Assembly: GCA_025024175.1 (NCBI GenBank)
Contig: QCXZ01000137.1
Location: forward strand, 66,712,680 to 66,776,679
Direction of reading: 5' to 3'
DNA length: 64,000 bases
From: Rhyzopertha dominica
Lineage: Eukaryota; Arthropoda; Insecta; Coleoptera; Bostrichidae
Part shown: positions 24,401-39,400 of the stretch, piece after piece
Numbering within the stretch: position 1 is the stretch's first letter
How the letters are laid out: each line of letters starts with the position of its first letter
Position numbers and translations under genes: made by a program
Notes under the pieces: model-generated
Database searches by the model: none
What the model was told of the DNA's origin: nothing
What the model saw: only the letters and a program-made list of their open reading frames with translations

Positions 24401-27400
24401 ATTATAGCTCCTGACAGACCGTTTGTATAAAAACGCCATGCCTTTTGTATTTAATATACGTTTTGACGTTTGCATGCGAAGACCAAATAAGCATGCCCAT
24501 TAAACGCTTTAAAAGTATACGTTATGGCAGAGTAAATAATTGCAGTGCAAACACAATGATATTGTAGACATAAACGCCTTTTTGGCATTCTGTTTCTAAA
24601 TTCCTTTCCCATGCAGTACCAGACAAAACTGTTACACCGTTTGGCAGTCCCGTCCTTAGCGCCTTAAAATTTTACCGTAACTCTCATGGTGCTAAGGATC
24701 TTCGCTTTAACATCTGTTTGGTAACCTGTCAGCAGACAGTGGGGCAATTATCCCATCCAAAATGTAACTAACCCAAATAGACGACTGCAATATGTCGTGG
24801 ATTAAGTCCAGTAATAGCTGTGGTTTCGAATTAGAAATTTATTGAATTGTTCACAACTGCAAAGCTGCTGTTTTGCGAAACCGTTAAACACACATAATAC
24901 ATTTTAGTTAACACAGTTAACCAGAAAAATTTTATGAACGACAAGAGAAGTGGAATATTACAACTAACCCGAAATAGAAATATGAGTAGCAGAATAAGAC
25001 CTCTTAGTCAGAAGAATCGCAAAATAATTTTAGCAGGGAGTTTACGGAGATGCTACAGTTTTTAAGTGCTTGATAAGCTATTAGGTTTTTTATATACCTT
25101 ACAAGCCGATTTTTCGTCAAGGATCGTGCAACATGTCTGTGCTAACCTTTGTGTTATCTGTGCAACCTAATTATTCGGCATGCAACAAATGGAAGTCTGC
25201 AAGTCGGGTGGCAGACATTACATTGATAACTATATATGGAAAAATAGTTTAATTTCAACTTCGAAAAATTCTTCGAATCCATTTTGGCTAGTAACTTATA
25301 CAATCGCATATCTATTCAACTTTCACATAGCCAACATGGATTCATTTATCGTAAGTCGACTTCGACTAATCTTTGCGAGTTTGTACAGTGTCATCGACAA
25401 TAGACAACAAATTAACCTTTCCAAGGTCTTTGATGTTGTTAATCATTCTCTTCTACTAGGAAGATTAGTGTTTTCGGTTTGTGTGATAACGTAGTGAATC
25501 TTTTTCAATCTTTGCTTTTCAACCATACACAGTTCATTGATTACTGCAGCTTTAAGTTCAGAGTGTATTATGAACCAAGTGGGGTGACAGAGGGTTCCAG
25601 CTTCGGACCATTATTATTTTTAAATTATTTTAACGATGCACTTGGAGAGTTTACTTGCCTTATCTATGTGTATCCTGACAATTTAATTTTCGCAAAGTGT
25701 ATAATGTCCACACATGACTACCTCACATTACAAGAAGATTTAAATAAGTTTAACACCTGGTGCAATAACANTTAACTGAAAATTAATATCAGCAATTGTA
25801 AAGTAATTACTTTTACAAAGTAATTAAATTCCATCATTTTTTAAATATTATTGATAGGGTTAAAGGAGTTAAGAACTTGGGTGTTATTATGGACTCACAA
25901 TTGACTTATGTCGAGACATTTGCGCACATGCTTATTAAATTTATGCTTTTTTATGCTATGCCTTTATAGGAACCAAACTAGAATATTGTCTGTTTGTATG
26001 GTGCATGTAATGGCGGTAGAACGAGTACAGAGAAGGTTTTGCAAATATCTATACTTTGTAGCAGCACATATCCTGACAAAAACTATGCAACTGGTATGTT
26101 ACTACATGAGTTTGAGGTAGCTTCACTTGAAAACACACGAATAGTCGCTGGTAACTGCTTTTTAAGTAAGTAATCTTCTTAGTGAAATCTTATTTCATAT
26201 TCCTCGTTCTAGTTCTCGCATTTCGATTAGATTTTCTTTAAGCAGTTGCAAAACAACTATATATTTTCATTCGCCGTTATAATATGTGTAGATCTTACGA
26301 CACTATTTCATCCGAAATTGATATTTTTCATGATCAGCCTTCCACATTTATCAATAACTGTAGAAAATTGTTATATCCAGTATTTTAACCAATAGATTTG
26401 TAGGTATTGCTTGTATAATTTATCTTTATAATGTTTTCGCCTAAATTCATATTGCCTATATACTTGTTCGCTTTGTATTCATTTGTATTTATCATTACTC
26501 AATTTGTCCTTTTGGACTTGGGGCTGTTGGATTAATATAAATACCTTATAAACTACTTATGAAACTAAAAAAAACTTTTAACATATAATTATCGAGGGTA
26601 GTTAGCGTCCATAAAGCGACATTTTAAGGTACTAGCCTCTTTTACTTTATTAGAGATGAAATAAACAACTGAATGATTAGGAGTCAGATTTGCATAACAA
26701 ATGTTCACCTCAGGCCAGCGCTCACGACGCGTTTTACTTCCAATTATGTACACACAGCACAGTTCATTGGCTTTTCCTTGTTTTGGAGAATAATTTTAAG
26801 CTTCTTCTGGTATGATATTTCACGAAATTTTGCAAAAGCACGAAATTGTCATCATCCGTCAAACGTTAGAAACAGCAGTCATGCAACGTTGTGAGATGTT
26901 AAAAATATTCTTCATATTTAAGAACTTAGTAATTTATTGTATTCATACTACTTTCGCGGATAGTTCAACAAAAAAATTTCCTGATCTTATTAGATTACTC
27001 TTTTCCTTTGACGAAGAAACGTTATAAGTGTATATGTTAGGATCAAAGACCATGACCTGACCTGACCTGACCAGTACGCGTTCTGACAGTCATCGAGTTG
27101 CCAAAGACAGAATTATCTCTTTTTGGCAATTTTAAATAGGCCAAAACGCGTTCTGGACATTTCGTAATTTCTAGCAAGCGTAATTGTAAACTAGTCCGCT
27201 TACTGGCCGTCCCTTCTAATTTAACCCAGAGCGCAGTATGACATTCTCGTAGTAGCCAGAATGCGACCGAAGAACGATATTTGTTCTTTATCAGACACTC
27301 TGCCAACTGAAGAAATGAATTCACCGTGCCATCGTTTTCATCCTTAGTAGTTATCAAGATAATGATTTGACAAAATGTGCTTCGAGCACTGAAAGCACTA

Positions 27401-30400
27401 GACAGCTGAACAAGTTGCTTACCATTATGTTAAATATCTTCTGCTTGTTCAAGACACCTATGATATTTTAAAGTGATAACGAATTTGTTAACTGTATAGC
27501 AAAAAAAAACCTAACAGAATTATGGCCAAGCTTGAAATTGGCACGTTGAAGACCGCACCATTCGCAAGTGAGGTGTTAGTGGAGAGATCGCACCAGGATG
27601 GAAAAAACATGCTCATTACATGGATGGCGGATGAGAAAACTACAAAATGGTCTGAAGTAATGCGATAATAATAATCATTTTCTGCATACTGAAATAACTA
27701 GAAGTTCGGCACTGTGTAGATATTTGGTTTCAAAAGAACTTTTGTACTTTTTGAAACAACAGAGGAGTTAGAAAAGTTACTAAATTACTTTTGTTCGTCT
27801 TTTGCAAAACCAAATGTTCGATCTGTAGCTTGTAAAGCAAGTGCAATAACAGCAGTTCTTGTAAAAATAAGTAGAGGTATTTATTGTTTTATTTTTTTAT
27901 GTTTCGTATTTACAAAGGCGCAAAAATAAATAAGTTTTTCAGTGCGCACCTTTGCATTAAATTTTATATTTGTCGATTACGTTTTGGCAACTCTGAGAAT
28001 TTAAAACTCAGCTTGGCTTAGCGGAAGCGGCCAGTAAGCGCTTTCTGGCAATTCCGAAATGTCCAGAATGCGTTTTGGTCTACTTAAAATAATTAAAAGG
28101 AGATATTTCGGGCTGGACAATTTTGTGACTTTCTTCGGCCACTGATCAAAATCGGTCTTTGATGCTAACATAATATGTACATAACTGTAGCGGTTTTGAA
28201 TGTATTATACATTCAAAACCGCTACAGTTCAGAAGTTCCATTTTACAGGCTGTATAATACAGGATTCGAAGAAACTGCACATAAATTTATTGCAAAATAC
28301 CTGCCCCACCTGTGAAATTGATGTGTCCGGCATTGCCATAACACTAACATTTTGATGATTTATTTCGATGCCTCCGTTGTATAATTATGCAAATGTGCTA
28401 CATATAATTATTAAGTTTTATGGTCTTATAATACCGCTGAGTATCTGCAGATCACTACCATGCAAATTATTCATTTCCAGGAATCACTCTTCATATCTAA
28501 CATCTTTGTCGGACTAATAGACTATTAGTTATATCAACTAGGGAATTAAATGGATGTTAATGGGTTCTATTTTACGAGGTCACAGCTTCGAGGTAATAAA
28601 TAAGATGTGTAGTACCAAAGACTGAGTACTATACCTGTTAACTCCTAAGTCTACAATTTCGGTATAATTTATTAAGGCATAACCCTTTATATTATGATAA
28701 AAATCGCTTGTCTTACAAAAACCACACTTAGTACTGTGAGAGAACCTAATAAAACTCGCGCAATTGAACTTAGTGGTGGACATTGTCAAAAGCTTTTGAA
28801 CAGTCTGAGTAAATTGTATCGTCTAAAAAAAGGGACAAGATACTAAGCTGGTAAAGTAGTAGAGCGGTCAGACGGAAATACATTCTTCTCATCAACTACA
28901 AAGTTTTTGCATTGCCATCTAGCAAAAGGGATGAAAATTAATAAGTCTTATAATTGGCAATATTTTCTCATTAGCTGGCGTTATGAAAAACAAGCATAAG
29001 AATTCTTCAATTCTCAAAAATAAATTCAACAGTCGGTGTAATAGTAAAGAGAGACAAAATAACCGATTCCATTAAGCCCACGGCTTAATCTGTTCCTTAA
29101 CTTGCAAATGTTGTTAAATACATCCTTTGATAATAATGTTTAGGAGTAGTACGTGTGCTAACTATCTCTCTAAACAATATGACACTGGAACTCAACATCT
29201 CTTTATTCTAAACTAACTAGTAAGTTCCGAAGCAACTCAATACCTTATATAACAGATGACTAATGTCATTATGTTTGATGTATTTAACACCTAATTTTGC
29301 AGGTTGTCACAGTACGTTAAGAGAACACGTTGGTTGCTGTGGGTGAATATAAATATGGTCGTATACCATTCAGAAAAGCAGTGAACATATAAATGGGCAA
29401 TGCCAATGTCATTATCATATCCATCAGGTTCTAAATTCATGACATTGAACAATTCAACGAACTTATGCAATAAGAGAAAGCAGAATAGTCTACGATCGGA
29501 CTGAATGAAACGGAACATAAGAGAGTATTATACTTTCAATATTTAAACGAATAATGCTACCGTCACTAATAGTATAAACAATGAGTATAACTGAATAGCA
29601 TTATTAATAGGCATACAAATATCTGCATATCTGTAGACGTTGATTTTCGGTGTTTACGTCTTTTCCCATAAATTTTTTTCAGCAATTCCCGTCTTATTGA
29701 ATAACGAACTTTCAACGTAGCCCTCGACAACTGCAATATATTTCCAACCACGATCACGTTTTATAACGCTGATATTTGCACTTGTACCGACGAAAAAGGA
29801 TGTTGATGAGTATAGAAAGTAGTATGCCATGTTTGAGGACGCATTGGTTAATTTTAAGTATGAAACTACTTGTTTAGACAATCCTTCCAAAGTTATCTTT
29901 TCGACAAGCTGTACAAAATACTTGTTATTCCGTTAACCAACAAAAAACGTCTATGATCAGTGCCTTCATTCGCAGAACTGTGTACACTTTTTATTAGCAT
30001 TATTATCCGATCTTAAAGCCCCTGTAATACTCATTTATCTTTGCCATTAAATATTTGTCATTGGGAGTTTCTGTTAGAGAACCATTTTTTTTAGTAAGCA
30101 TTTCTTATTTTTTCGGCCGACATCCAACATTTTGCTAGTAACGTCCACAAAGCTGACTTTCATCATTGAGTAATGTGACCAAAGCGTAAATGCCTTAAAA
30201 TGGTAATAAATCCCCAACTTTTTGTGCAGCATATTCTTCAATAACTTTATCACACATTTAGAGTATTTAATACAAACCGAAAAACTGCATTTTAGCAAGA
30301 AAAACCATATGGTTGTTTTTGTTTATCGGTTGTCAAGTCTATCTCCAGCAAACCTAATTTTTGCTATGTGGAAAAGAGAAATCTTATCTTGACGTCCTGA

Positions 30401-33400
30401 AATAATTTGAAATTTCTTGTTAATTTAATCGTTAGGGTGTGTAAGAAAGCCCTCTGGATACAAACTGAACCACGGGGAAAAATAATGCACCTCATTCCCT
30501 TGGTGTATAATCTACTATATTATTTCCCGTACGAATAGTTTTAGGCGTCGACTTTTAGTGTTGGACTTTGGCTACTGTTTAAAATACCAAATATTCTGTA
30601 TCATAAATTGCATGTAAGTATTATAGAAGTGTTCAAAGTTTCGACCTTATTTTGACTTTGCTTTGTTAATTTACAAATTTAGGAATAAGTCAATTCGACA
30701 TTATTCGTCGTTTTGTACATAATCGAATTTCAGAAGAAAAGTGTAATACACAGACCAGTGTGCTCATTTAGGTTCACACGTTTATATTCTGGCCTTCGTG
30801 ACGGAATACCATTCATAACCTATTCAACATTAATAAACTGTTGAATTTGCAACACTAGGGCTTATAATTTAAATTAGTGTCCTATAGCAAGCTCGCCTTC
30901 ATGGCGCGTGTAAAGTTATTCCACATTATTGAGTTATTTAATAGATGAAAATATTTACAACTGCCTCGTGTGGTTTGCGTGTGGTTTAATCTCTTCAGTG
31001 CCGCTTAAGTATTCATGAAATAATAGTTTGCGCTCCATCTGAGTCATGCTGATCGTGCACAACCACTTGATCAGAGAAAATACAGGCGGTTGTCGGCTTT
31101 ATGTTGATTATACGAAATTGCCCTTTGTATTATGAGGAACTTTGACTTGCGCTATAACCATAACAATGACAGCAATATTTACGCTCCATTATAGTTCGAG
31201 CTCGCTTGTTTTCTAATAGTATTTCAATTGAGACTTAAAGGAATAAGGCGGTTGTTGTTATTGATGAGATAATTTTTTGCTTTTTGAAGACTGCTGTTTG
31301 AGAAATTGTCTAGTTTCACCGATTAAATATTTTATTGGTTTTTACAAGTTTCCATTATGAGCAATAAATGTGGTAATCTTCTGATTAATGGGGGTAGCTG
31401 TCTTTCAGTGTGCGTTTTCAGATTCCTTAAGCGTGCATGAGTTTGCTTTGCTTTTTTTGAACTCGAGATCGGGCTAAGACGTAATTGTTATCACAAGGAG
31501 TGATTTTTCTAACCGGTTTTAATAATAATAATATTTATTTAGTGTAACAAGTTCACAATGGTTGCACTAAACAAGCCAGTAAGATAATAAATATAAATAA
31601 ACAGACTAAAGTACATATAAAAATGTAGATAAGTATGGTTATTGACCAAAAGGTTCATCAAAACTATACACCGTATTTCAACTTAATATTTTTTGACACT
31701 TTAAGAAATGTAAATGTTTTACATAGACTTAATTATATAGCTTACCTGACAAACAGTGGGCATTTTTTACACAGTCCCGTGTTCGATAGGTATGAAATCG
31801 TCCCTAACCCGAGTTTCATATTTATTACTGAGATTGTTAATCATAAATGTATTCCCCTTTTTATGCACATAACAAACATACATTGTCAAAAAATTGAGCG
31901 ATTTAAACGCTTCCCAACATTAAGATCCTCGATTGACTTTACATATAATCCGTACTACTGTGTTTTGTATAATGGCATACTTTATACTGTTATAAAGCAA
32001 TCTGTACTCTAGTTGTATGATAATACCTTTGCTATAAGTCTTTGTGGCTACAGACAGGGCATAGCAGTTTTTAGAGAGAAGTGAGCAGACATAACTGATA
32101 TATATGTCCCATCCAACATTGAGATCTATGACCTAACATTTTAACATCCCTGACACAAGCTGATTCTTCCCCATTACCTACCAAAATTAATATTTGTAAT
32201 GCTATTAGTGAACACTCTGCTGGCTGTAAATACAGTACAATTTGTTTTTACCATGTTAATGACTAATTTATTTTTATCCACCCACTGACATTCTCACAAA
32301 AGTTTCCCTCAAAATTAATTCTGCAGAATCCAACGAGTCTGCTCTAAACAGCAGATTGGTATCGTCCGTATACGAGACAATTGTGCAGTTAAACGTGTCA
32401 TTTACATAAAGTACAAACAACGTGGGGCCCAATATGGAACCGTGTGGCACACCCATTGTAATATTTCTTCTTTTGGCTATGAAACTTAGGGCAAACTGTT
32501 AATTGTTATTGTCGTCATAGAGATATGGGGCAAACTTATAAATGGCTCACCATTTACCTTTATTCTTAAGATCATGACCAATTATACCATTGATACATTA
32601 TAATACAAATATTGTTTAAAAAAACGAGATATTTTAAATAATAATTATTGCAACATACGTTTGTTCGCAAGTCTTAACCAAATTAAATAGCTAAATCATA
32701 TATGTTTGTTGAAACAGATCAACCGACAAAAAAATAAATAAAGTAATGATTTGTAAATATTTTTACTATGTAAAATTTGAAAACATTGTTCCATATTCCA
32801 GCGCACTTACTCAATGCTGGTTAAAAATATTGTTTATTCCTTTCTAATCAATAACTAAATACATGTAAGCTTCCAAAGTCAAAATTTGCTGTAGTTTGAA
32901 AACCGAGTGTCCAATATAGGTTCATGTTTATATCAAAGGATGTAGCGTTACTGCTACGAGCACTAGAAGTCACGCGCATTAGTTGTTAGAGATGCTCTGT
33001 TCTGTTGAGTTCCAAACAAAATTTTTTGTATTCTGAATTTTCTTTGAGATGTGTTTTATACAATATTTGGTTAACTTACCATTTAATTGTTTTTGAGATA
33101 TGACATTTTCGATATGTTTTTTGTCGAAACGTCAGCAGAAATAGGTAGAATTCTTTTTCCCTTTTTCACCATGAGATAGATAATTTTAAATACACTCAAA
33201 GTAACGTAACTTAAGAAGAATGCTTTAGAGTTGTATTATGCAGAATTTCATTTTATTTCAAAGTTCTGGAAAATAATATTCCTCATAATATAGAATAACA
33301 GTATTTTCGGTATGCGGGTTGTCTCATTTTACTTGTGCCTATTGCTTCTAAATATTTTTCTTTAATAATAAAAACTATTAGTTGTAAATTGCCAAAAAAA

Positions 33401-36400
33401 AAACAGAGGGAACGTCTTTTTTTAAGAACTGTATGCAAAAATAGTTACTGAAAATTAACAGTTAAAATCTAGATTCAAAACATTAACGATCGTAGAATCT
33501 CTACACATTTGCCACAAAATTACTGGAATTACATCTCTTACGAATACCTACAAACGAGAATATGTATTATGTTCATATAAAATATACATAGCTTTCTTTA
33601 AGTTAACGATTTGTGTATGGAGCTCTTGTATACACCATTAGAAAATAGATTAAAAAATTAAAAACAGCGAATGTTATAATGCATTTGATTAGCCACCTGA
33701 AGCCTGTACTTGTGCACCACTGCCATATGCCACACAACGCTTTTACCCTTATCTAGTAACGCCCACTATTTCACGTTACGCCGAGATCGGTACCTCCCTC
33801 TCTACGAGCGATCCACTAGTTTTCTATATCAATGGGATAACTCTAAACAGGAACTAATTAAAAGATAATTGTTGAAATCTAGGAATTATTACAAAAACCA
33901 ACTAACACGTTAGCAGCTACAGGATAATGTCCAGTTAATTAATTAGTAATTAGCTAGCTATCTGAAGATAGGAAACATGCCAACAGATTGCAAAAATGTA
34001 GTTATATGTGGACGAAAAAAATACACTAAATGGCGAATATCTACGTTATTTAGGTATATATAGTTCGAAAAAATTACACATGTTTACTTCTGCCCCTACA
34101 CATTCCAGAGATACAAATACTAATACAAGAGTTCTCAGAGATTTATGTGATGGTGACGACAACAAACGCTAAATGAAATATTACTTATCGCATTTATTGT
34201 ACTGCAAGTCCTTGATTTTATTACCAATACAAATGCGCTAATATAGATTAGAATTTACTGAAGTGCAAGTATGATATATGGAACATCTCTTGTATGGCTA
34301 ATACAGTTAGTTCTATATGGTTACTATGTAATGATGGTTGAGAAATAAACATGCAATACGATAGTATTAGTTTATAAAAGCTTCCTAGTGTTTTGTCTTT
34401 AATCGTTTTCTTTCCATTATTATTTATGCCGTTTTTTATTTCCCTTTCGGTTATGCAACTTCCTTATCTTGAAATCACTGCATCTTGAATTAGGGAGACG
34501 TTACCACGAAAAAAGATAGTAGCCGTCAAGAAAAGCAATATTTCGTTCGTATTGGTGGAATTAAAAATTGTTGAAGATTGAATCGAGTTTGAATTGATAT
34601 AGAAGCTAATTTGATTGCTGGTTGGGACTGGTAGAGTTAAAAATTGGTTGTGGTTTTTGCAATGGAATTGAAATAGTGAAGAGTGGAGTTAATGACTAGA
34701 TTTACTACAAATAGAGTTGAGTTGGTCGATTACCTTTCTTCAGAAGAGGAGGATTAGAATTATTATCCTTTTAGTCAAAATTATTTTGTATTCATTTTTC
34801 ATACAATCCACAACTTATCATACGTTCACCTAGCTTGAATTAAAAGAAAAGGAAAATATGTTCTAACTAGAAGTAATTAATGTTACCTGCTCTTGCCCTA
34901 TGAGTTCGAACCCGCGTATTTCATAGCGTAAAGGAAACCCTTTCCCCTTTTATGAAACCAATTATTAAAAAAGAGTTTCAAACTTCGTTCAAAGCACCTT
35001 TAAACGCAGTAATAGAGGAACGTAGTGTTTTATTGATCAAAGCTCCATTTTAACAACAGTTTTCCAATTAAGTAATATAAAGCTATTATCGGCGCTTTAT
35101 TAAACCAAATATAATTCGTCTCTCTGTTTATACAAATGTTAAATTGGCTGTGTAATTGGCTAATGAAATTATAGCTGCGAGTCTTTTAACAGATGTGATA
35201 ATATAGTATCAAATCCCGGATCTAAGCTAGAATCATAAATATTAAACAAAAAAATTCGTTCGCCCTATCATTGATAGTAACAAAAGAACAACGCAATCTA
35301 ACAATTTGCCCCCGACTGTTAATGACTTGAACAGCCTTAGCGCCGAGTCAAATAATGAAATGCCTCATGGGCGAACATGGTGTAAGTTTCATTCGATAAA
35401 ATTTGAATAAACGCCTCATCTAGCGCGGTTGTTATTTGGCAAAACTCAATTAAACCTTTCGTGTTCGATCCTTTTATATAGTGCCACAAAAAATTTACAG
35501 ACCACAGAATTCACGCTATTCATTACCGGGCTCCCATTGAGCCTCCTAGTAATCGCTTGTGATTGATATATCACATAAATCTAATTGGCTATTTTGTTCG
35601 TTTAGCCGTAGGGCAGGTTGTATTAGCAGCGCGTTTAGTGCGAAATGGTCGTTTATATACATAAGGTTATCAAGTTTTTGGCGGTTAATTGGAGCACCAC
35701 ACCCATTTCGATTTGATCTGAAAATAGCTAAATGATCTACTGGCATGCTGCACACACACACAGGAGCACACAGCACTTTCAGGTACCGGAGGAGCTAAAA
35801 AGGGTAGCCCACGTTTTAAAACGACAGAAGGGGCTGCACTTAAGGTACGAATGCAGTTTAGTGCGACTTTATATATTATGTTTACTTGTACTCTTTTTTA
35901 AAAAGCTTTCCAAAATATCACCATAGATAAAACAAACGATTGCATCATAACAGTTAATAGAAATTTTAGATATGTCTTAGTAAAATAAAGCAACCAGTAA
36001 GTGAGATAAAAATATAACAGTTTGGAGTTGTCAATTCCATATCTTCTTTTAGAGGAGGTGTAGAATGTCAGAATTGCCAACATCTATGAAATTATGGTTT
36101 CGATTCAAATATCTGCTGTGACATATTTGCTCTACTTATATCGCTAGACCAATTGATATTACAAGATATAACATTATACTACTTGTAACTTCCAGTAATG
36201 TAATCAAACGACACTAAAACAAAGCAACAAATAAAGTAGAATTTTCTAGAGAAACAATATATAATTGATTTCCTTCATTTGCTGATAAGACATTGTATCT
36301 CAGTATTTTAAATTTATACTCTAACTGTTGTATTGCAACCTTCATTTATATTTTTCAAATCTACGAATATATTTGCTCTTAACAATAAACCCAGGTTCGT

Positions 36401-39400
36401 TGTTTATTGGTGATCTTAACCATGAAATGCAAATTCTCTTTCTTGATAAATAAAATTTGCTTGCATTTAAGCCTAACAAGAGGTTTCATGTTTGTTTGTC
36501 ACAGTAAACATACGCAGTATACTAAAATGAGTACAAGAAAAGCAGAACGAAAATTCTTGGTTACTGAACCTTTACCAAATTTTGGAAATAAATTAGCTTG
36601 TTTTTGTGATGATGTAACGATTTATTAAAAAATATACATAGTCCTTTCTGAACAGAACAGACGCAAATTTTGCAGTTATACGTAACATACAAAAAATTAC
36701 ATTTAGATTATCCTAAAATGATTGAAATATTTTTGCATCATGATTCCTACACTGTTTACTGTACTGCTGTGTAGTTAAATTCTTATAGGTCAGTAGGAAA
36801 TTAAAAACGTGACCTAATAAGGAAATAATAGCTGGATTGTAAGCATTTCCTTCCCAATTTCTAATGCTACAAAATTTAAAAGAAAATGTGCATGAGACCA
36901 TAATGTTATTGATAATCTTATTAAGTCTGTGGTTGGTCATTTATTTATATGTAATTCCACATATCTCTTTATATACTTTATAATCCAAAAATTAGGGTAA
37001 CTTGACCACAGGAACGCAATAAAGAATGCTCTTGAAATATAGCGAAGATTTCGGTATAATTTATCAAACCACCTTCAGGGTTTCTCACATTGCAAATTAA
37101 GCAGTACATTGCAACCTTTTTACTTACAAATTACGAGGTTGCGCAAGCAAACACAAAAAATTCAAAGAAAACCAGCAGGGCCATCATACAGAGACAGTTA
37201 AGCTATTAAAATTATTACGTTATAAACAAATTTTTAAAAATATAATTTGAATATAGTAATTTTCTCACTTTTCAATAATTTTGACATTATTAATATCTGA
37301 ATGATTATTGGGATTATCTATTATACAGAATTAGTCTTAAGTATATACGAGTAATAACAGACTTTATTTTTCATTTCTATGCCTACTTCTTGTTTTTATA
37401 TGTCAACGTGTTTCCATTGCAGCGTATTTTTTTGTTTTTGTATGGCTGGATAAAAAGTCGTGTGAAGAATCGTGTTTTCAATAATCGACAAAAAACTCAT
37501 CGAAGCAGGTTCTGTAGGTATCAATACTGGCTTTTATTCATTTGTTGATAATTCTGATGCTTGGGTAATACTTTATTTGCTTAAATATATCTTTCCTTCA
37601 AATTAAATATTCAAACACAGCTTCTCCTACAGCTTAGCAATAACCTAGTGTATAACATAAATATAGTGCAACGAATTTTGAGTTTCATTCTGTATTCCGG
37701 TTCTTGTTCATGGTTTTTAGTCCACCTGACTTTTTAAATGACCCAAGATTAAAAAATCCACGAATGGGCTTAAATCAGGCGACATGACAGGCTATTCGAT
37801 AGTTCCTCGAAGTCCTGTCCACCGATCCGGGAAGATATCCAGATACAGACAAACATTAACTACATAATGCGTCGGAGCACCGTCTTGTTAAAACCAGTCA
37901 TTGCAGTCGATCTTTATTGGAAAATAAATGTTCAATGTCAGGTATAATATTGTCACGTAGGTATCTTGCATTACATTTCCAGTTATGAAGTATATATGGA
38001 CCTATAATGTGTTGCTTAATAATGCCATGCAGCCCACACATTTAGCTTCTGAGATACTTTTTATGCTGTTCCATCATCCACTGAGAATTTTACAAACTAA
38101 TTTAGGCAAAAAGTGGCTGCGTCAGAAAATAAAGTGTTGCTTGCAAAACTTGGATTGTCATTGTTCATGTCCATCATCATTGCACCAAACTGCATTCTTC
38201 TGTCAGTATCATCTTCATTATATAGTTTGTATAGAATTATGAATAATAATGAATAAAAACCAATATTGACACCTGCAGAACTTGCTTTGACAACGTTTTT
38301 TGTCGTTTATTTGAAAACATGATTTTTCACAGAGTTTATTATCAAACCATGAAAATAAATATGAGGTCATTTCAAATACCATTAATAAAAATTACTATAC
38401 ACATATAAACTTTTGATTGTGCAATGTATTCAAAATGAATTCCAATTTTAGTTATTAATGGATTCCTAAACTGCAGCTCATTATATAAATTTTGAATAAT
38501 TTAGTACTAGTTCTATCATCGCATAAAAATACAAAGAATTAGGGATGCCCACGAGTCTCGTCTAGCAACCAAAAGTCTCGTCTCGTCTCATGTCTCATTT
38601 GAGAGTCTCGCGAAAGTCTCGCAAAATTTTTATGATGTTTTCTATATATGTGAAATTCATATATAAATTCCTGCTTTTATTATTATTTACCTGCCAAGAA
38701 AAACGAATATAATATCTAACATTTATCGTACAGTATTGTATCGAGTCTAGTCTCGAAAACGAGACGAGACAAAACGAGTCTCTCGCAAACGAGAATATCG
38801 TGGGCATCACTACAAAGAAGTATCACCGTTTATAACAACTACGACCAAAGAGCAGTGCTTTTTGTCAATATTCCTGTAACTAAAGAGGACATCAAATGGG
38901 TCAGGAAGCCGGCTGCGTCAGCAAGATACATCAGTTACAGGTCTGGCCACTTCACGAAATTAAAATTAACTTTGTTAGAAAACAAGAATTGTAATAATAT
39001 GCCACATTCTTTTAAAATTATTTGTGGTGAGTTCCCATATGAATGCTTATAAATTCTCATTTTTGTCATTAATTTTGTTGACTAACCGGCAGAAAAAGTT
39101 TTCAAGCAAATTTATTACGGCTAAAAATCTTAGAACGTATCTGGCAATTTAATCTCACCCATAATATCGATTATTATTATTAATCGTAAATAGGCATGTG
39201 ATCTCACTTTCGTCGTCTTAAGGACTTACTAAATTCCTAGATTGTTTCTATGTTCTTTGTTTGCACATAAAAGTTAAGTTTAATAGAAGAGTATTGTATT
39301 TAATATTAGGACTTGTCTAAATTAAAAAGGACAGACATTTTTTGTGGATACAGTTCATACAGTGGGGTGAGGAAAAACAGCCAATGGGTGGAGATCTAGG

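Larger units (their letters stand above)
27035..28170 (+). mobile_element. Ginger2-like DNA transposon, internally deleted, long inverted repeats
   Basis: The ends are TGTTAGGATCAAAGACC (from 27035) and GGTCTTTGATGCTAACA (to 28170). The similarity continues inwards for about 150 bases: matching CAAAACGCGTTCTGGACATT and AAACGCATTCTGGACATT reversed, and CGCTTACTGGCC on both sides. Between them is an integrase-like remnant (27500-27668). Long terminal repeats plus a Gypsy-type integrase core are the hallmark of Ginger elements. I see no exact target duplication. Confidence 0.6.

Noticed and set aside
28850..28885. tRNA A-box-like stretch (AGCTGGTAAAGTAGTAGAGCGG)
   Set aside because: No B box or tRNA fold follows within a suitable distance, so it is not supported as a tRNA or SINE.
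31635..32012. 125-codon + strand open frame
   Set aside because: It overlaps the 3' part of a minus-strand LINE, has no family resemblance and is AT-rich; chance is the simplest explanation.
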